A stretch of DNA of 14,687 bases, taken from positions 1 to 14,687 of the forward strand of contig JAHRFV010000174.1 in NCBI GenBank assembly GCA_019084435.1, in the 5' to 3' direction. Both the position numbers and the translations under genes were made by a program. Below are positions 1-7,070 of the stretch, piece after piece. Within the stretch, counting starts at the first letter, position 1, and every line of letters begins with the position of its first letter. Source of the stretch: Dethiosulfatibacter sp. (GTDB lineage Bacteria > Bacillota_A > Clostridia > Tissierellales > Dethiosulfatibacteraceae). The notes beneath the pieces were generated by a model. It ran no database searches. It was not told the DNA's origin and saw only the letters and a program-made list of their open reading frames with translations.

Positions 1-249
1 CCAACAAAGGCACCCCGGATACAAATCTTACCACAAATCTAATGGGCAGTGCCCCAATTATGTAATGGTATGGTGCTCCTGTTCCAATACCTACTAGAAA
101 AATTCCCCACCCCAATTATTTTGGAGAAGCCACATTGTGGTGGGGAATTTTTCTAGTAGGTATTGGAACAGGAGCACCATACCATTCCATAATTGTGCCA
201 CTGACCATTAAATTTCTGGTAAGATTTGTATCCGGGGTGCCTTTGTTGG
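1..249. repeat. Long imperfect inverted repeat (fold-back) at window edge
   Basis: Bases 1-111 are the reverse complement of bases 139-249 (position i pairs with 250-i), with about 27 bases between the arms. I count six mismatches, at 34, 39, 46, 52, 54 and 63; the outer 33 and inner 48 pairs are perfect. The right arm lies in a good DUF1295 reading frame, whereas that frame is lost upstream of about base 108, where the inverted copy begins. All six differences would change an amino acid, and the right-arm version fits the family better. This suggests that the left arm is an error-rich inverted copy, for example a chimeric read or amplification fold-back at a contig end, rather than a natural repeat. 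Confidence 0.9.
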
Positions 250-335
250 AGAATAAGTATAAGGATAGACCAGATTTTATAGAATATAAGAAAAAAAGAC
301 CTGTATTCATTCCATTTATAGGAAAGAGAGGATAA
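108..335 (+). CDS. DUF1295 / steroid 5-alpha-reductase-like membrane protein, C-terminal fragment
   Basis: Only the last 75 or so residues are present. Reading in frame from base 108 gives the family hallmark [13 protein letters not shown], then a membrane segment, then the motif [16 protein letters not shown] and a basic C-terminus ending in FIPFIGKRG. These are the conserved C-terminal features of the DUF1295 family (isoprenylcysteine methyltransferase/steroid 5-alpha-reductase fold). Such proteins are polytopic membrane proteins of roughly 250 residues, so some 170 residues are missing. The break sits exactly where the inverted copy of bases 139-249 begins, so the truncation is probably an assembly or edge effect and not a natural pseudogene. 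A TTG at 135 could be called as a start, but the homology extends upstream of it. The substrate is unknown. The next gene starts 3 bases after the stop codon, which suggests cotranscription. Confidence 0.8.
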   Translation, partial: HPNYFGEATLWWGIFLVGIGTGAPYHSIIVPLTIKFLVRFVSGVPLLENKYKDRPDFIEYKKKRPVFIPFIGKRG

Positions 336-338
336 ATC

Positions 339-680
339 ATGGAAAGCTCCGGGTATAAATATTTTAAAACATATTTTTTAATTGCAACCATTGCTTTTTT
401 CATTCTGATTATTTATGGTGTGACAGCCAAGGATATAATGGCTGAAGGAAGTCATATTCTTGAAGTGTATTGGGGTGTATTCACTTTTATTGACCTCTAT
501 TTCATTTTTTTTGTTTTCTACTTTTGGATTGTTTACAGAGAAAGATCCGTCCTTATGTCTATTGTTTGGTTTCCTCTGATTATGGGAGGAGGGGCATTGA
601 TGATTGCTCTGTATTGTTTTATTGCCATGTTGACATCTAAGGGTGATATGAAAAAAGTTTTGTTGGGAAATAGATATTAA
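339..680 (+). CDS. DUF1475-like small membrane protein
   Basis: A 113-residue, very hydrophobic protein with about three membrane segments (residues about 11-28, 46-66 and 72-98). The pattern of a tryptophan-led helix with an Asp-Leu-Tyr motif (TFIDLYFIFF), then WIVYRERS, then a tryptophan-containing helix with glycines (VWFPLIMGGG) and a final Tyr-rich helix, resembles the DUF1475 family. That family is known from plants and scattered bacteria and has no assigned reaction. I recognise it from memory of the motif and cannot confirm it by search. The ATG follows the DUF1295 stop by 3 bases, with AGAGAGG as ribosome binding site, so the two membrane proteins are probably translated from one message. 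A joint role in lipid modification would be a guess. Confidence 0.65.
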   Translation: MESSGYKYFKTYFLIATIAFFILIIYGVTAKDIMAEGSHILEVYWGVFTFIDLYFIFFVFYFWIVYRERSVLMSIVWFPLIMGGGALMIALYCFIAMLTSKGDMKKVLLGNRY

Positions 681-711
681 TCTGATAAAATAGTAACAGT
701 GAGGTGATATA

Positions 712-963
712 ATGGAAGATAAGAATAAAGTGCTTGAAGTAATGTCAAATGCGGGTAAAGCTCTGAAATCTGGAGAAATAGCTGAACTATCTGGACTTGA
801 CAAGAAAATAGTAGACAAGATTATGAATGAGCTAAAAAAAGAAGACCAAATTGTTTCGCCAAAAAGGTGTTACTGGGACCAAAATAAATATTACAGGAGT
901 GGATGGGTAGATGGAAAAGATTCTGTTTGGAAAAGGGGAGAACAAGGTTCACCTGCTTCCTAA
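712..963 (+). CDS. Small winged-helix DNA-binding-like protein, C-terminus overlapping next gene
   Basis: An 83-residue protein preceded by a good ribosome binding site (GAGGTGATAT). Residues about 4-52 form a compact winged-helix pattern: helix [10 protein letters not shown], a second helix [10 protein letters not shown], recognition helix [13 protein letters not shown], then a wing with SPKRCYW. Small stand-alone proteins of about 60-65 residues with this pattern, usually ending soon after the Cys-Tyr-Tyr/Trp, occur in clostridia and archaea; their function is unknown. Here the frame runs about 25 residues further and ends inside the following ATPase gene, giving a 53-base overlap in another frame. 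The extra tail (about residues 56-83) is Lys/Gly-rich and has no recognisable fold, so it may result from a lost stop codon. Role inferred as DNA binding or protein docking; I cannot name a target. Confidence 0.7.
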   Translation: MEDKNKVLEVMSNAGKALKSGEIAELSGLDKKIVDKIMNELKKEDQIVSPKRCYWDQNKYYRSGWVDGKDSVWKRGEQGSPAS

Positions 964-2398
964 AATGGCCAATCGTCACGGGTTGATTGCAGGTGCTACC
1001 GGAACAGGCAAAACAGTTTCATTGAAAGTTTTAGCGGAGGCTTTCAGTGATATGGGTGTTCCTGTATTTTTGTCCGATGTCAAAGGAGATTTATCAGGAC
1101 TGGGTCAAGCAGGTGTGGAAAATGCAAAAATCATTGAAAGACTAAATTTCATTGGTATAGAGGATTTTTCGTACTCTAAATATCCATTGGAATTTTGGGA
1201 TGTTTTTGGCAAAAAAGGGTTACCTATCAGGACTGAAGTCAGTGAAATGGGTCCGCTACTGCTTTCGAGACTTATGGATCTAAATGAGACTCAATCCGGC
1301 ATATTGAATATTGCTTTTAAGATTGCAGATGACAAAGGCTTGTTGATTATTGATTTGAAAGACTTGAAATCTTTGTTGATGTATGTTGGCGATAATGCTA
1401 ATGAGTTAAGAAGGGAGTATGGCAATATAACCGCTCAGAGCATTGGTGCTATTCAAAGGAGACTTATTGTTCTCGAAGAGCAAGGCGCTGAATTGTTCTT
1501 TGGTGAGCCTGCATTGGATATCAACGATTTCATGGTAAGGGACCGGGAAGGAAAAGGTATCATAAATATCCTTGCTTCCACAGAACTATACAATTACCCA
1601 CAATTATATTCAACATTTTTGTTGTGGTTGATGGCCGAACTTTTTGAGGAGCTTCCAGAGGTTGGAGATATGGACAAACCAAAGCTTGTTTTCTTTTTTG
1701 ATGAAGCTCATCTATTATTCAGAAACACTCCAAAAGCATTGTTAGAGAAAATTGAGCAGGTGGTCAGGCTAATACGATCCAAGGGAGTAGGCATATATTT
1801 CGTTACTCAGAGTCCTTCAGATGTTCCTGATAGTGTTCTTGGTCAATTAGGTAATAGAGTCCAACATGCATTGAGGGCATTTACTCCAAATGATCAAAAG
1901 GCAGTCAGAGTTGCTGCTCAAACATTCAGAACAAATCCTAATTTAGATACGATGGAGGCCATAACCCAATTGGGAGTAGGAGAAGCCCTGGTATCATTCT
2001 TGGATGAGAAAGGAATCCCAGGAATAGTCGAACGAGCAATAGTCTGTCCTCCTCGAAGTCAGTTTGGATTTTTGGAGGAAAAGAAAATAAATGATTTGAT
2101 ATCTTATTCATACATGAAAAACAAATATGCTACTGCAATCGACAGGGAATCAGCTTATGAAATATTGAAAGAGAAAGCAAAGAAGGCTGAGTTAGAAGCT
2201 GAAAAACTAGCTGATATGGAAAAAAGAGAAACAGAAAGATTGCAAAGAGAGCGCACGACAAAAAAAGCATCAACTAGAACATCCACTTACAAAAGACAGT
2301 CCACTGTGGAGAAAACAACTAAATCTCTTATGACAGCTTTCGGACGTCAGCTTGGTAATTCGTTAGCGAGAGGGATTTTAGGTTCACTAAAAAGATAA
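911..2398 (+). CDS. DUF853 family HerA-like ATPase
   Basis: A 495-residue P-loop ATPase of the DUF853/HerA-like group (Escherichia coli YjgR type). The N-terminus [20 protein letters not shown] is the family signature, with Walker A at residues 28-35 (GATGTGKT). It is followed by the [13 protein letters not shown] motif, where HerA-type ATPases coordinate nucleotide. Walker B is [10 protein letters not shown] at residues 258-267, and a sensor-like stretch [20 protein letters not shown] follows. Residues about 415-455 are a charged coiled coil, and the C-terminus ends in a Gly/Leu-rich segment typical of the family. The physiological role is not established; relatives are DNA-translocating hexamers, so a DNA or protein translocase is likely. 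The ATG at 911 fits the length before the signature in homologues and has AGGAG at 895-899, but it lies inside the upstream winged-helix gene. Confidence 0.9.
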   Translation: MEKILFGKGENKVHLLPKMANRHGLIAGATGTGKTVSLKVLAEAFSDMGVPVFLSDVKGDLSGLGQAGVENAKIIERLNFIGIEDFSYSKYPLEFWDVFGKKGLPIRTEVSEMGPLLLSRLMDLNETQSGILNIAFKIADDKGLLIIDLKDLKSLLMYVGDNANELRREYGNITAQSIGAIQRRLIVLEEQGAELFFGEPALDINDFMVRDREGKGIINILASTELYNYPQLYSTFLLWLMAELFEELPEVGDMDKPKLVFFFDEAHLLFRNTPKALLEKIEQVVRLIRSKGVGIYFVTQSPSDVPDSVLGQLGNRVQHALRAFTPNDQKAVRVAAQTFRTNPNLDTMEAITQLGVGEALVSFLDEKGIPGIVERAIVCPPRSQFGFLEEKKINDLISYSYMKNKYATAIDRESAYEILKEKAKKAELEAEKLADMEKRETERLQRERTTKKASTRTSTYKRQSTVEKTTKSLMTAFGRQLGNSLARGILGSLKR

Positions 2399-2464
2399 CA
2401 GATGGAATCTATTAACTAAAATCATGGTTTGCTAAGGTTTAATAATAAAAATATGGAGGAAAAA

Positions 2465-3043
2465 ATGGGAAGCGTAAAAGGAACCAAAACAGAACTAAAT
2501 TTATTGAAAGCATTTGCTGGAGAATCACAAGCAAGAATGCGTTATACTTTCTTTGCTGAAAAGGCTAAGGAAGAAGGATATGAGCAGATTGCAGAGCTTT
2601 TTCTAGAAACAGCCTACAATGAAAAAGTCCATGCAGAGAGGTTCTTCTCTTTTTTAGACAGGGGAGAAAATCTGGAAATAACAGCTGCTTATCCGGCTGG
2701 ACTCGTTGGTACAACAGCTGATAATCTAAAGGCTGCAGCAATGGGTGAGAATGAGGAATGGTCAGATCTGTATCCGACATTTGCCAGGATAGCTGAAGAA
2801 GAAGGTTTTAAGGATGTTGCCAATGCATTTAAGTTTATATCCAAGGTTGAAGTGGAGCATGAAAAAAGATATTTGAAGCTTTTGGGAAATATTGTGAACA
2901 ACATGGTTTTCAAAAAAGAAGAGATTTCGAGATGGAAATGCAGAGAATGTGGATATGTACATGAGGGAGAGAGCTCTCTTAGAAAATGTCCTGTATGTTT
3001 CAAGCCTGAAGCGTTTTTTGAGATCAAAGAGTCGAATTATTGA
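2465..3043 (+). CDS. rbr: Rubrerythrin
   Basis: A 192-residue classical rubrerythrin, the peroxidase that reduces hydrogen peroxide to water in the cytoplasm of anaerobes. The N-terminal ferritin-like four-helix domain has Glu20 in AGESQAR, the first ExxH motif at 53-56 (EKVH), Glu95 and Glu98 in the third helix, and the second ExxH at 129-132 (EVEH), together supplying the di-iron ligands. The C-terminal rubredoxin-like domain has Cys159, Cys162, Cys175 and Cys178 for the single iron. A longer frame from a TTG at 2429 exists, but GGAGGA at 2455-2460 sits four bases before the ATG at 2465, so I use that start. Electrons would come from a rubredoxin or NADH-dependent reductase not in this window. 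A hairpin follows. The perR gene encoded at 7071-7502 makes peroxide control plausible, but no clear PerR box is visible upstream. Confidence 0.96.
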   Translation: MGSVKGTKTELNLLKAFAGESQARMRYTFFAEKAKEEGYEQIAELFLETAYNEKVHAERFFSFLDRGENLEITAAYPAGLVGTTADNLKAAAMGENEEWSDLYPTFARIAEEEGFKDVANAFKFISKVEVEHEKRYLKLLGNIVNNMVFKKEEISRWKCRECGYVHEGESSLRKCPVCFKPEAFFEIKESNY

Positions 3044-3063
3044 AACTGGTAATCAAACGATAG

Positions 3064-3103
3064 CAAGTGCCTGATTGACTTATTGCAATAGTTCAGGCAC
3101 TTG
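3064..3103 (+). terminator. Hairpin after rubrerythrin, possible weak terminator
   Basis: A perfect 11-base inverted repeat, CAAGTGCCTGA at 3064-3074 and TCAGGCACTTG at 3093-3103, encloses an 18-base loop. It lies 20 bases after the rubrerythrin stop and 33 bases before the PII-like start. The tail (ATTTGCATT) has only a short T-run, so termination would be incomplete. It could instead be a regulatory or mRNA-stabilising hairpin in the leader of the next operon. Confidence 0.5.
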
Positions 3104-3136
3104 ATTTGCATTAACTCAGAGAGGAGATGTAACGAG

Positions 3137-3490
3137 ATGGAATTGTTGGTGATTGTATTAAATAAAACTGAATATCTGACAGATATACTTGATGGATTTG
3201 TAAGAGCTGGTATAAGAGGTGCTACAATCCTGGACAGCGCAGGTATGGGTCACCTGATTGCTAATCATTTTCCATTCTTTGCCAGTTTTGCAGATTATGG
3301 AATGAATAAGGAACAGCATAGTAAAACAATATTTACTGTGGTTAACAGTTGTGATGAAAAAGACAATGCCATCAAAGTTGTTGATGATGTAATGGGTGAC
3401 ATATCAAAGCCTAATACAGCATTTTTGTTCAGCGTACCTGTAAATTTTGTAAAGGGCATATCAATACCAGAGTGTGGAGATTTGAGATGA
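3137..3490 (+). CDS. PII-like signalling protein linked to antiporter
   Basis: A 117-residue protein with the ferredoxin-like layout of PII: first strand ELLVIVLN, helix 12-24, second strand with AGIRGATILDSAG (residues 24-36, matching the AGIRGMTV segment of GlnB/GlnK), a shortened T-loop region at about 37-60, a third strand TIFTVV, a helix near 74-87, and a last strand AFLFSVPVNFVKG. It lacks the canonical uridylylation tyrosine context of GlnB, so it belongs to the looser PII-like group that often controls neighbouring transporters. The start at 3137 has GAGGAG at 3121-3126; an upstream ATG in frame would cover the hairpin and lacks such a site. Its stop overlaps the antiporter start (ATGA), implying translational coupling. 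I infer that it binds a nucleotide or small effector and gates the antiporter. The effector is unknown. Confidence 0.75.
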   Translation: MELLVIVLNKTEYLTDILDGFVRAGIRGATILDSAGMGHLIANHFPFFASFADYGMNKEQHSKTIFTVVNSCDEKDNAIKVVDDVMGDISKPNTAFLFSVPVNFVKGISIPECGDLR

Positions 3491-4656
3491 ACTATCCTTT
3501 GTATGTTTCTATCATTATGCTTCTTGCGCTTGCTGGAGGAAATATCTGCATGAAGGCCAGACTGCCATCGGTTACTGGCTTTATTGTTGTTGGTTTGGTA
3601 TTAGGACCGTCATTTACAAATATAATTAATAGCGAAATAGTTGAGTCCATGACATTTGTTAATGATTTAGCCATGGGAATTTTAGCGATTTCTCTGGGAG
3701 CTGAGCTGCATTGGCCTACACTGAAAAGATATAGCAAGGATTTGCCACCTTTGGTTATCGGTGAAATTGTTTTAACAATTTTGATGGTTTCTTTATTGAG
3801 CTATTTATTTGGTTTGAGCTTCCAAGTCAGCATTATCTTAGGTGTATTGGCGATAACAGTGTCACCATCAGGGATTGTTCCCGTCATTCAGGAGTACGGC
3901 GGGAAAGGACCTTTGACTCAGAATCTACTGGCAATGGTAGCTATTGACAATTTGATAGGTATCGTATTGTTTGGTACTGTTTTGGCATTATTTGAAGGTT
4001 TTGCTCAGGAAGCTGCAAGTGGATTTGGTCTTATTCTTTTAGTATTGTTAGAACTAATGGCCGCTATCCTAATAGGTATTGTTGTCGGTTATACTCTTGT
4101 TCATTTCATCAAGAAAAACGTAGGAAATACTCAGTTCCTAGTAATACTAATAGGGTTGATTCTTCTTAATATCGGTATTGCCAATCAATTTCATCTATCA
4201 GCAATGCTAATCAATATGATAACAGGTTTAGTGATTACAAATCTGAGAAACAGAAGTATGACCTTATCAGCAACAATAGAGAGAGTTCAACTACCCATCA
4301 TTATTGTCTACATGACCCTGGCAGGTGCGAGGATAAATCTTGGTGTGGCTGCAGCCTTAGCGGTATCTGGAGGGGTATATATTATTGGTAGATTCACTGG
4401 AAAGGTTTTGGGAAGTTATCTTCTATCAGGTCTGACTGACCTGTCAAGAAAAGTTAGAAAAAATATTGGTTTGGGATTGATACCACAAGCGGGGATTACT
4501 GTCGGTCTAAGTATTTTAGCAGAACAGAAAATCCCAGAAGCACAAGGTGTTATCACAGGGATAGTGCTGACAGGGGTTGTGTTTTTTCAAGTTCTAGGCC
4601 CAATAATGGTGGCAAAAGCTTTGAATAATGCCAATGAAGTTACAATCAATAAATAA
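3487..4656 (+). CDS. CPA2-type cation/proton antiporter
   Basis: A 389-residue integral membrane protein with about 12 hydrophobic segments, matching the Na+/H+ exchanger domain (PF00999, CPA2 group). It begins NYPLYVSIIMLLALAGG and contains RLPSVTGFIVVGLVLGPS, the usual second helix of this family, and TLAGARINLG near residues 277-286. The ion-site motif of the discontinuous helix appears as AIDN at residues 152-155, where related antiporters have Asp-Asp or Asn-Asp. There is no C-terminal RCK/TrkA domain, which fits regulation by a separate subunit such as the preceding PII-like protein. The ATG at 3487 overlaps the upstream stop by four bases and has GGAGA just before it; an in-frame GTG at 3472 is less likely. 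It probably exchanges Na+ or K+ for protons across the cytoplasmic membrane; the ion cannot be read from sequence. Confidence 0.88.
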   Translation: MNYPLYVSIIMLLALAGGNICMKARLPSVTGFIVVGLVLGPSFTNIINSEIVESMTFVNDLAMGILAISLGAELHWPTLKRYSKDLPPLVIGEIVLTILMVSLLSYLFGLSFQVSIILGVLAITVSPSGIVPVIQEYGGKGPLTQNLLAMVAIDNLIGIVLFGTVLALFEGFAQEAASGFGLILLVLLELMAAILIGIVVGYTLVHFIKKNVGNTQFLVILIGLILLNIGIANQFHLSAMLINMITGLVITNLRNRSMTLSATIERVQLPIIIVYMTLAGARINLGVAAALAVSGGVYIIGRFTGKVLGSYLLSGLTDLSRKVRKNIGLGLIPQAGITVGLSILAEQKIPEAQGVITGIVLTGVVFFQVLGPIMVAKALNNANEVTINK

Positions 4657-4668
4657 ACTGAGGTGTCT

Positions 4669-5814
4669 ATGAGTTATATTGACGTAAGGAAAGCAGAGAG
4701 CAGTAAAGAGATTAGGGATTTCATCAATCTACCATGGCAGATTTACAAAGACGATGACGCTTGGGTTCCACCACTTAAAAGTGATTTCAAAAAATATATC
4801 ATGGGACAGACTAATTCAATGAATCAGTCTGGACCAAATAACAGATTGATAGCCTATTATAATGATAAACCAGCAGCACGATTGATAGTAGGCATCAATG
4901 AACATCTGAACGAACTCAAGGATTATAGAGAAGGATACATCTCTCTGTTTGAGTCCATAGACAATTCTGATGTATCTGAAGCCATATTGGCATCGGCTGT
5001 AAAATGGCTGAAAGAAAAAGGGATGGATACAGTAATAGGACCGCTGTCTCTTCCAGGAGGAGAAGACAATCGAGGGTTTATAATCGACAATTTCGAAGAT
5101 CCGACTATGATTATGGGTTCTTTTAATAAACCTTATTACAACACTTTATTTACCCGTTTTGGATTCGAGAAGTATCAGGATTGCTATGCGTACACTATGA
5201 GATTTGACAGAGAGATCAATGAAAGATATATGAGACTTGTGCCCTATGCCAAGAAAAAATATAAGTTTGATTTACATAAGTTAGATATGAAAAACATATC
5301 AAAGGAAATGGAAGATATCAAGACTATAATCCATGAAGCCATGCCTGAGGAGTGGGCTGATTTTGTGCCACCTACAGATGAAGAGATTCAAATCATCGCA
5401 AATGGAATAATCCCTATTGCAGATCCTAATTTGATTTATATAGCAAGATCAACTGATGGCAGACCTATAGGCTTTAACTTAACTCTACCTGATTATAATC
5501 AAGTGCTAAAAAAAATGAACGGGAGGCTTTTCCCAACAGGAATATTCAAGTATCTTTACTTCAAAAGAAAAATCAATAGAGCTAGGTTTTTTGTGCTCTT
5601 TGTCATTCCTGAATACAGAAAAAAAGGCGTTCCTTCGGCTATTTATATAGAATCATTCAATGCAGCAAGAGACAATGGATACATATATGGAGAGGGATCA
5701 ACCATTTGGGAATATAACGAAATCATGATGAGAGACATTGAGACTTTTGGTGGAGAGAAATACAAAACGTATCGCATTTATAAAAAGAAGATTTCTGAGA
5801 AAAAAGTCCCGTGA
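4669..5814 (+). CDS. GNAT-like acetyltransferase family protein, substrate unknown
   Basis: A 381-residue cytoplasmic protein of the long GNAT-like family recognised by an N-terminal PWQIYKDDDAWVPPLKSD motif (residues about 22-40). Near 120 comes a segment with the GPLSLPGGEDNRG pattern, then SFNKPYYNTLFTRFGFEK. A C-terminal half contains RFFVLFVIPEYRKKGVPSAI, where VIPEYRKKG resembles the acetyl-CoA pyrophosphate-binding motif A of GNAT enzymes. The two halves look like tandem GNAT folds, with the N-terminal one lacking an obvious CoA motif. Substrates for this family are not known to me. The gene starts 12 bases after the antiporter stop (ATG 4669, GAGG at 4660-4663; an in-frame GTG at 4663 is weaker), so it is probably the last gene of the PII-like/antiporter operon. 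Its TGA stop lies in the loop of the following terminator. Confidence 0.75.
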   Translation: MSYIDVRKAESSKEIRDFINLPWQIYKDDDAWVPPLKSDFKKYIMGQTNSMNQSGPNNRLIAYYNDKPAARLIVGINEHLNELKDYREGYISLFESIDNSDVSEAILASAVKWLKEKGMDTVIGPLSLPGGEDNRGFIIDNFEDPTMIMGSFNKPYYNTLFTRFGFEKYQDCYAYTMRFDREINERYMRLVPYAKKKYKFDLHKLDMKNISKEMEDIKTIIHEAMPEEWADFVPPTDEEIQIIANGIIPIADPNLIYIARSTDGRPIGFNLTLPDYNQVLKKMNGRLFPTGIFKYLYFKRKINRARFFVLFVIPEYRKKGVPSAIYIESFNAARDNGYIYGEGSTIWEYNEIMMRDIETFGGEKYKTYRIYKKKISEKKVP

Positions 5815-5827
5815 TGGGACTTTTTTT
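5800..5827. terminator. Bidirectional Rho-independent terminator between convergent genes
   Basis: GTCCC at 5806-5810 pairs with GGGAC at 5816-5820 around the loop GTGAT, and flanking A5801-5805/T5821-5825 extend the stem to 10 pairs. A T-run (5821-5827) follows on the + strand and another (A5800-5805) on the - strand, so it serves both the GNAT-like gene and pepT. The stop codon of the + gene (5812-5814) is in the loop and the pepT stop (5826-5828) is in the T-run. Confidence 0.93.
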
Positions 5828-7049
5828 ATTCAGCATATTTTTTTATGATGCCAATGATTACTTCAACAGCCTTTTCCATAGACTGTATAGGGATATATTC
5901 ATATTTGCCATGAAAATTATGCCCACCTGTAAATATGTTTGGTGTAGGAAGCCCTTTTAGTGACAAGGCAGAACCATCAGTGCCGCCTCTTACAGGCTTA
6001 ATAATTGGCTCAATTCCCAATTCTTCCATAACGGCTTTTGCGGTCTCCACAACGTGGTAAACAGGAAGAATCTTTTCCTTCATGTTGAAATATTGGTCTC
6101 TAATAGTCATCTCAACAGTACCAGAACCATATTTCATGTTAAGAAAATCTGTTATTCCATTTAATAGATTCTTTTTGGCAATAAATTTGTCAAGGCTATG
6201 GTCTCGTATAATATAACTCATCTCAAAACTTTCAACATCACCGGACGAATTCAATAAGTGGAAGAATCCCTCATATCCTTCTGTATATTCTGGTTTTTCA
6301 TTGGATGGAAGCAGGTTGTTTAGTTCAAACCCTATTCTTTGGGCATTGATCATTTTATTCTTTGCAGATCCAGGATGGACATTTCTTCCTTGAATGACGA
6401 TTTTTGCCTGTGCTGCATTGAAGGTTTCGTATTCCAATTCTCCAATTTCCCCTCCGTCAACCGTATAAGCAAAGTCTGCAGAAAATTTTTCGAGATCAAA
6501 GTTTATAGTTCCCCTGCCCACTTCTTCATCTGGTGTGAAAGTTATTTTTATCAGGCCATGCTTTATTTCGGGATGCTTGATCAAGTATTCAGCAGCAGTA
6601 ACAATCTCTGCAATCCCTGCTTTATTATCTGCTCCGAGAATCGTTTTTCCATCGGTAACAATTAAATCCTGACCAAGATAATTTTTAATTTCCGGGAAAT
6701 CAGATGTTCTGATAATTGTATTGGTTTCTTTATCCAACACTATATCCTGGCCGTCGTAACCAGTAATTATTCGAGGGTTCACATCCTTTCCGGTCATGTC
6801 CGTAGCTGTATCCATATGTGCTACAAAACCTATAACTGGAGTTTGATGATCAACGTTTGAAGGAATTTCTGCTGTCACATAGCAATGCTTTGAAAGAATA
6901 ACATTCGATAGCCCTATAGATTTCAACTCATCTACCAACAAATACGCTAGGTCAAATTGTTTCTGGGTGCTCGGGTTTGTTTCGACAGTCTCATCAGACT
7001 GAGTATCTATTTCCACGTATTTTAAAAACCTGTTTACCAGTGCATTCAT
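5826..7049 (-). CDS. pepT: Peptidase T (tripeptide aminopeptidase)
   Basis: A 407-residue M20B zinc metallopeptidase that removes the N-terminal residue from tripeptides in the cytoplasm. The length matches family members (about 405-410). Visible metal and catalytic residues: His78 and Asp80 in VAHMDTATD, bridging Asp141 in LGADNKAG, the Glu175-Glu176 pair in TPDEEVG, Asp198 in YTVDGGEIG, and His377 in TGGHNFHG. The lid domain lies between about 210 and 315, with NVHPGSAKN carrying the second-subunit His. The ATG at 7047-7049 has a strong TGGAGGT site before it. It lies 21 bases downstream of perR on the same strand, so they are probably cotranscribed, and it ends in the bidirectional terminator. 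The link to PerR may be only transcriptional convenience; peptide use fits an amino-acid-fermenting anaerobe. Confidence 0.97.
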   Translation of the reverse strand: MNALVNRFLKYVEIDTQSDETVETNPSTQKQFDLAYLLVDELKSIGLSNVILSKHCYVTAEIPSNVDHQTPVIGFVAHMDTATDMTGKDVNPRIITGYDGQDIVLDKETNTIIRTSDFPEIKNYLGQDLIVTDGKTILGADNKAGIAEIVTAAEYLIKHPEIKHGLIKITFTPDEEVGRGTINFDLEKFSADFAYTVDGGEIGELEYETFNAAQAKIVIQGRNVHPGSAKNKMINAQRIGFELNNLLPSNEKPEYTEGYEGFFHLLNSSGDVESFEMSYIIRDHSLDKFIAKKNLLNGITDFLNMKYGSGTVEMTIRDQYFNMKEKILPVYHVVETAKAVMEELGIEPIIKPVRGGTDGSALSLKGLPTPNIFTGGHNFHGKYEYIPIQSMEKAVEVIIGIIKKYAE

Positions 7050-7070
7050 GGTTACCTCCAGAGTTATTAT

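Noticed and set aside
116..403. Open frame on the - strand across the fold-back
   Set aside because: It is antisense to the DUF1295 and DUF1475-like frames, has no family features and exists partly because of the palindrome.
378..818. 146-codon - strand frame
   Set aside because: It lies opposite two well-supported + genes, has no ribosome binding site and a low-complexity composition.
2399..2464. PerR box upstream of rubrerythrin
   Set aside because: The A+T-rich stretch near 2438-2450 has no symmetrical match to the TTATAAT-N-ATTATAA pattern.
2429..2464. TTG start for a longer rubrerythrin
   Set aside because: The extra 12 residues are not part of the family, and GGAGGA is placed for the ATG at 2465.
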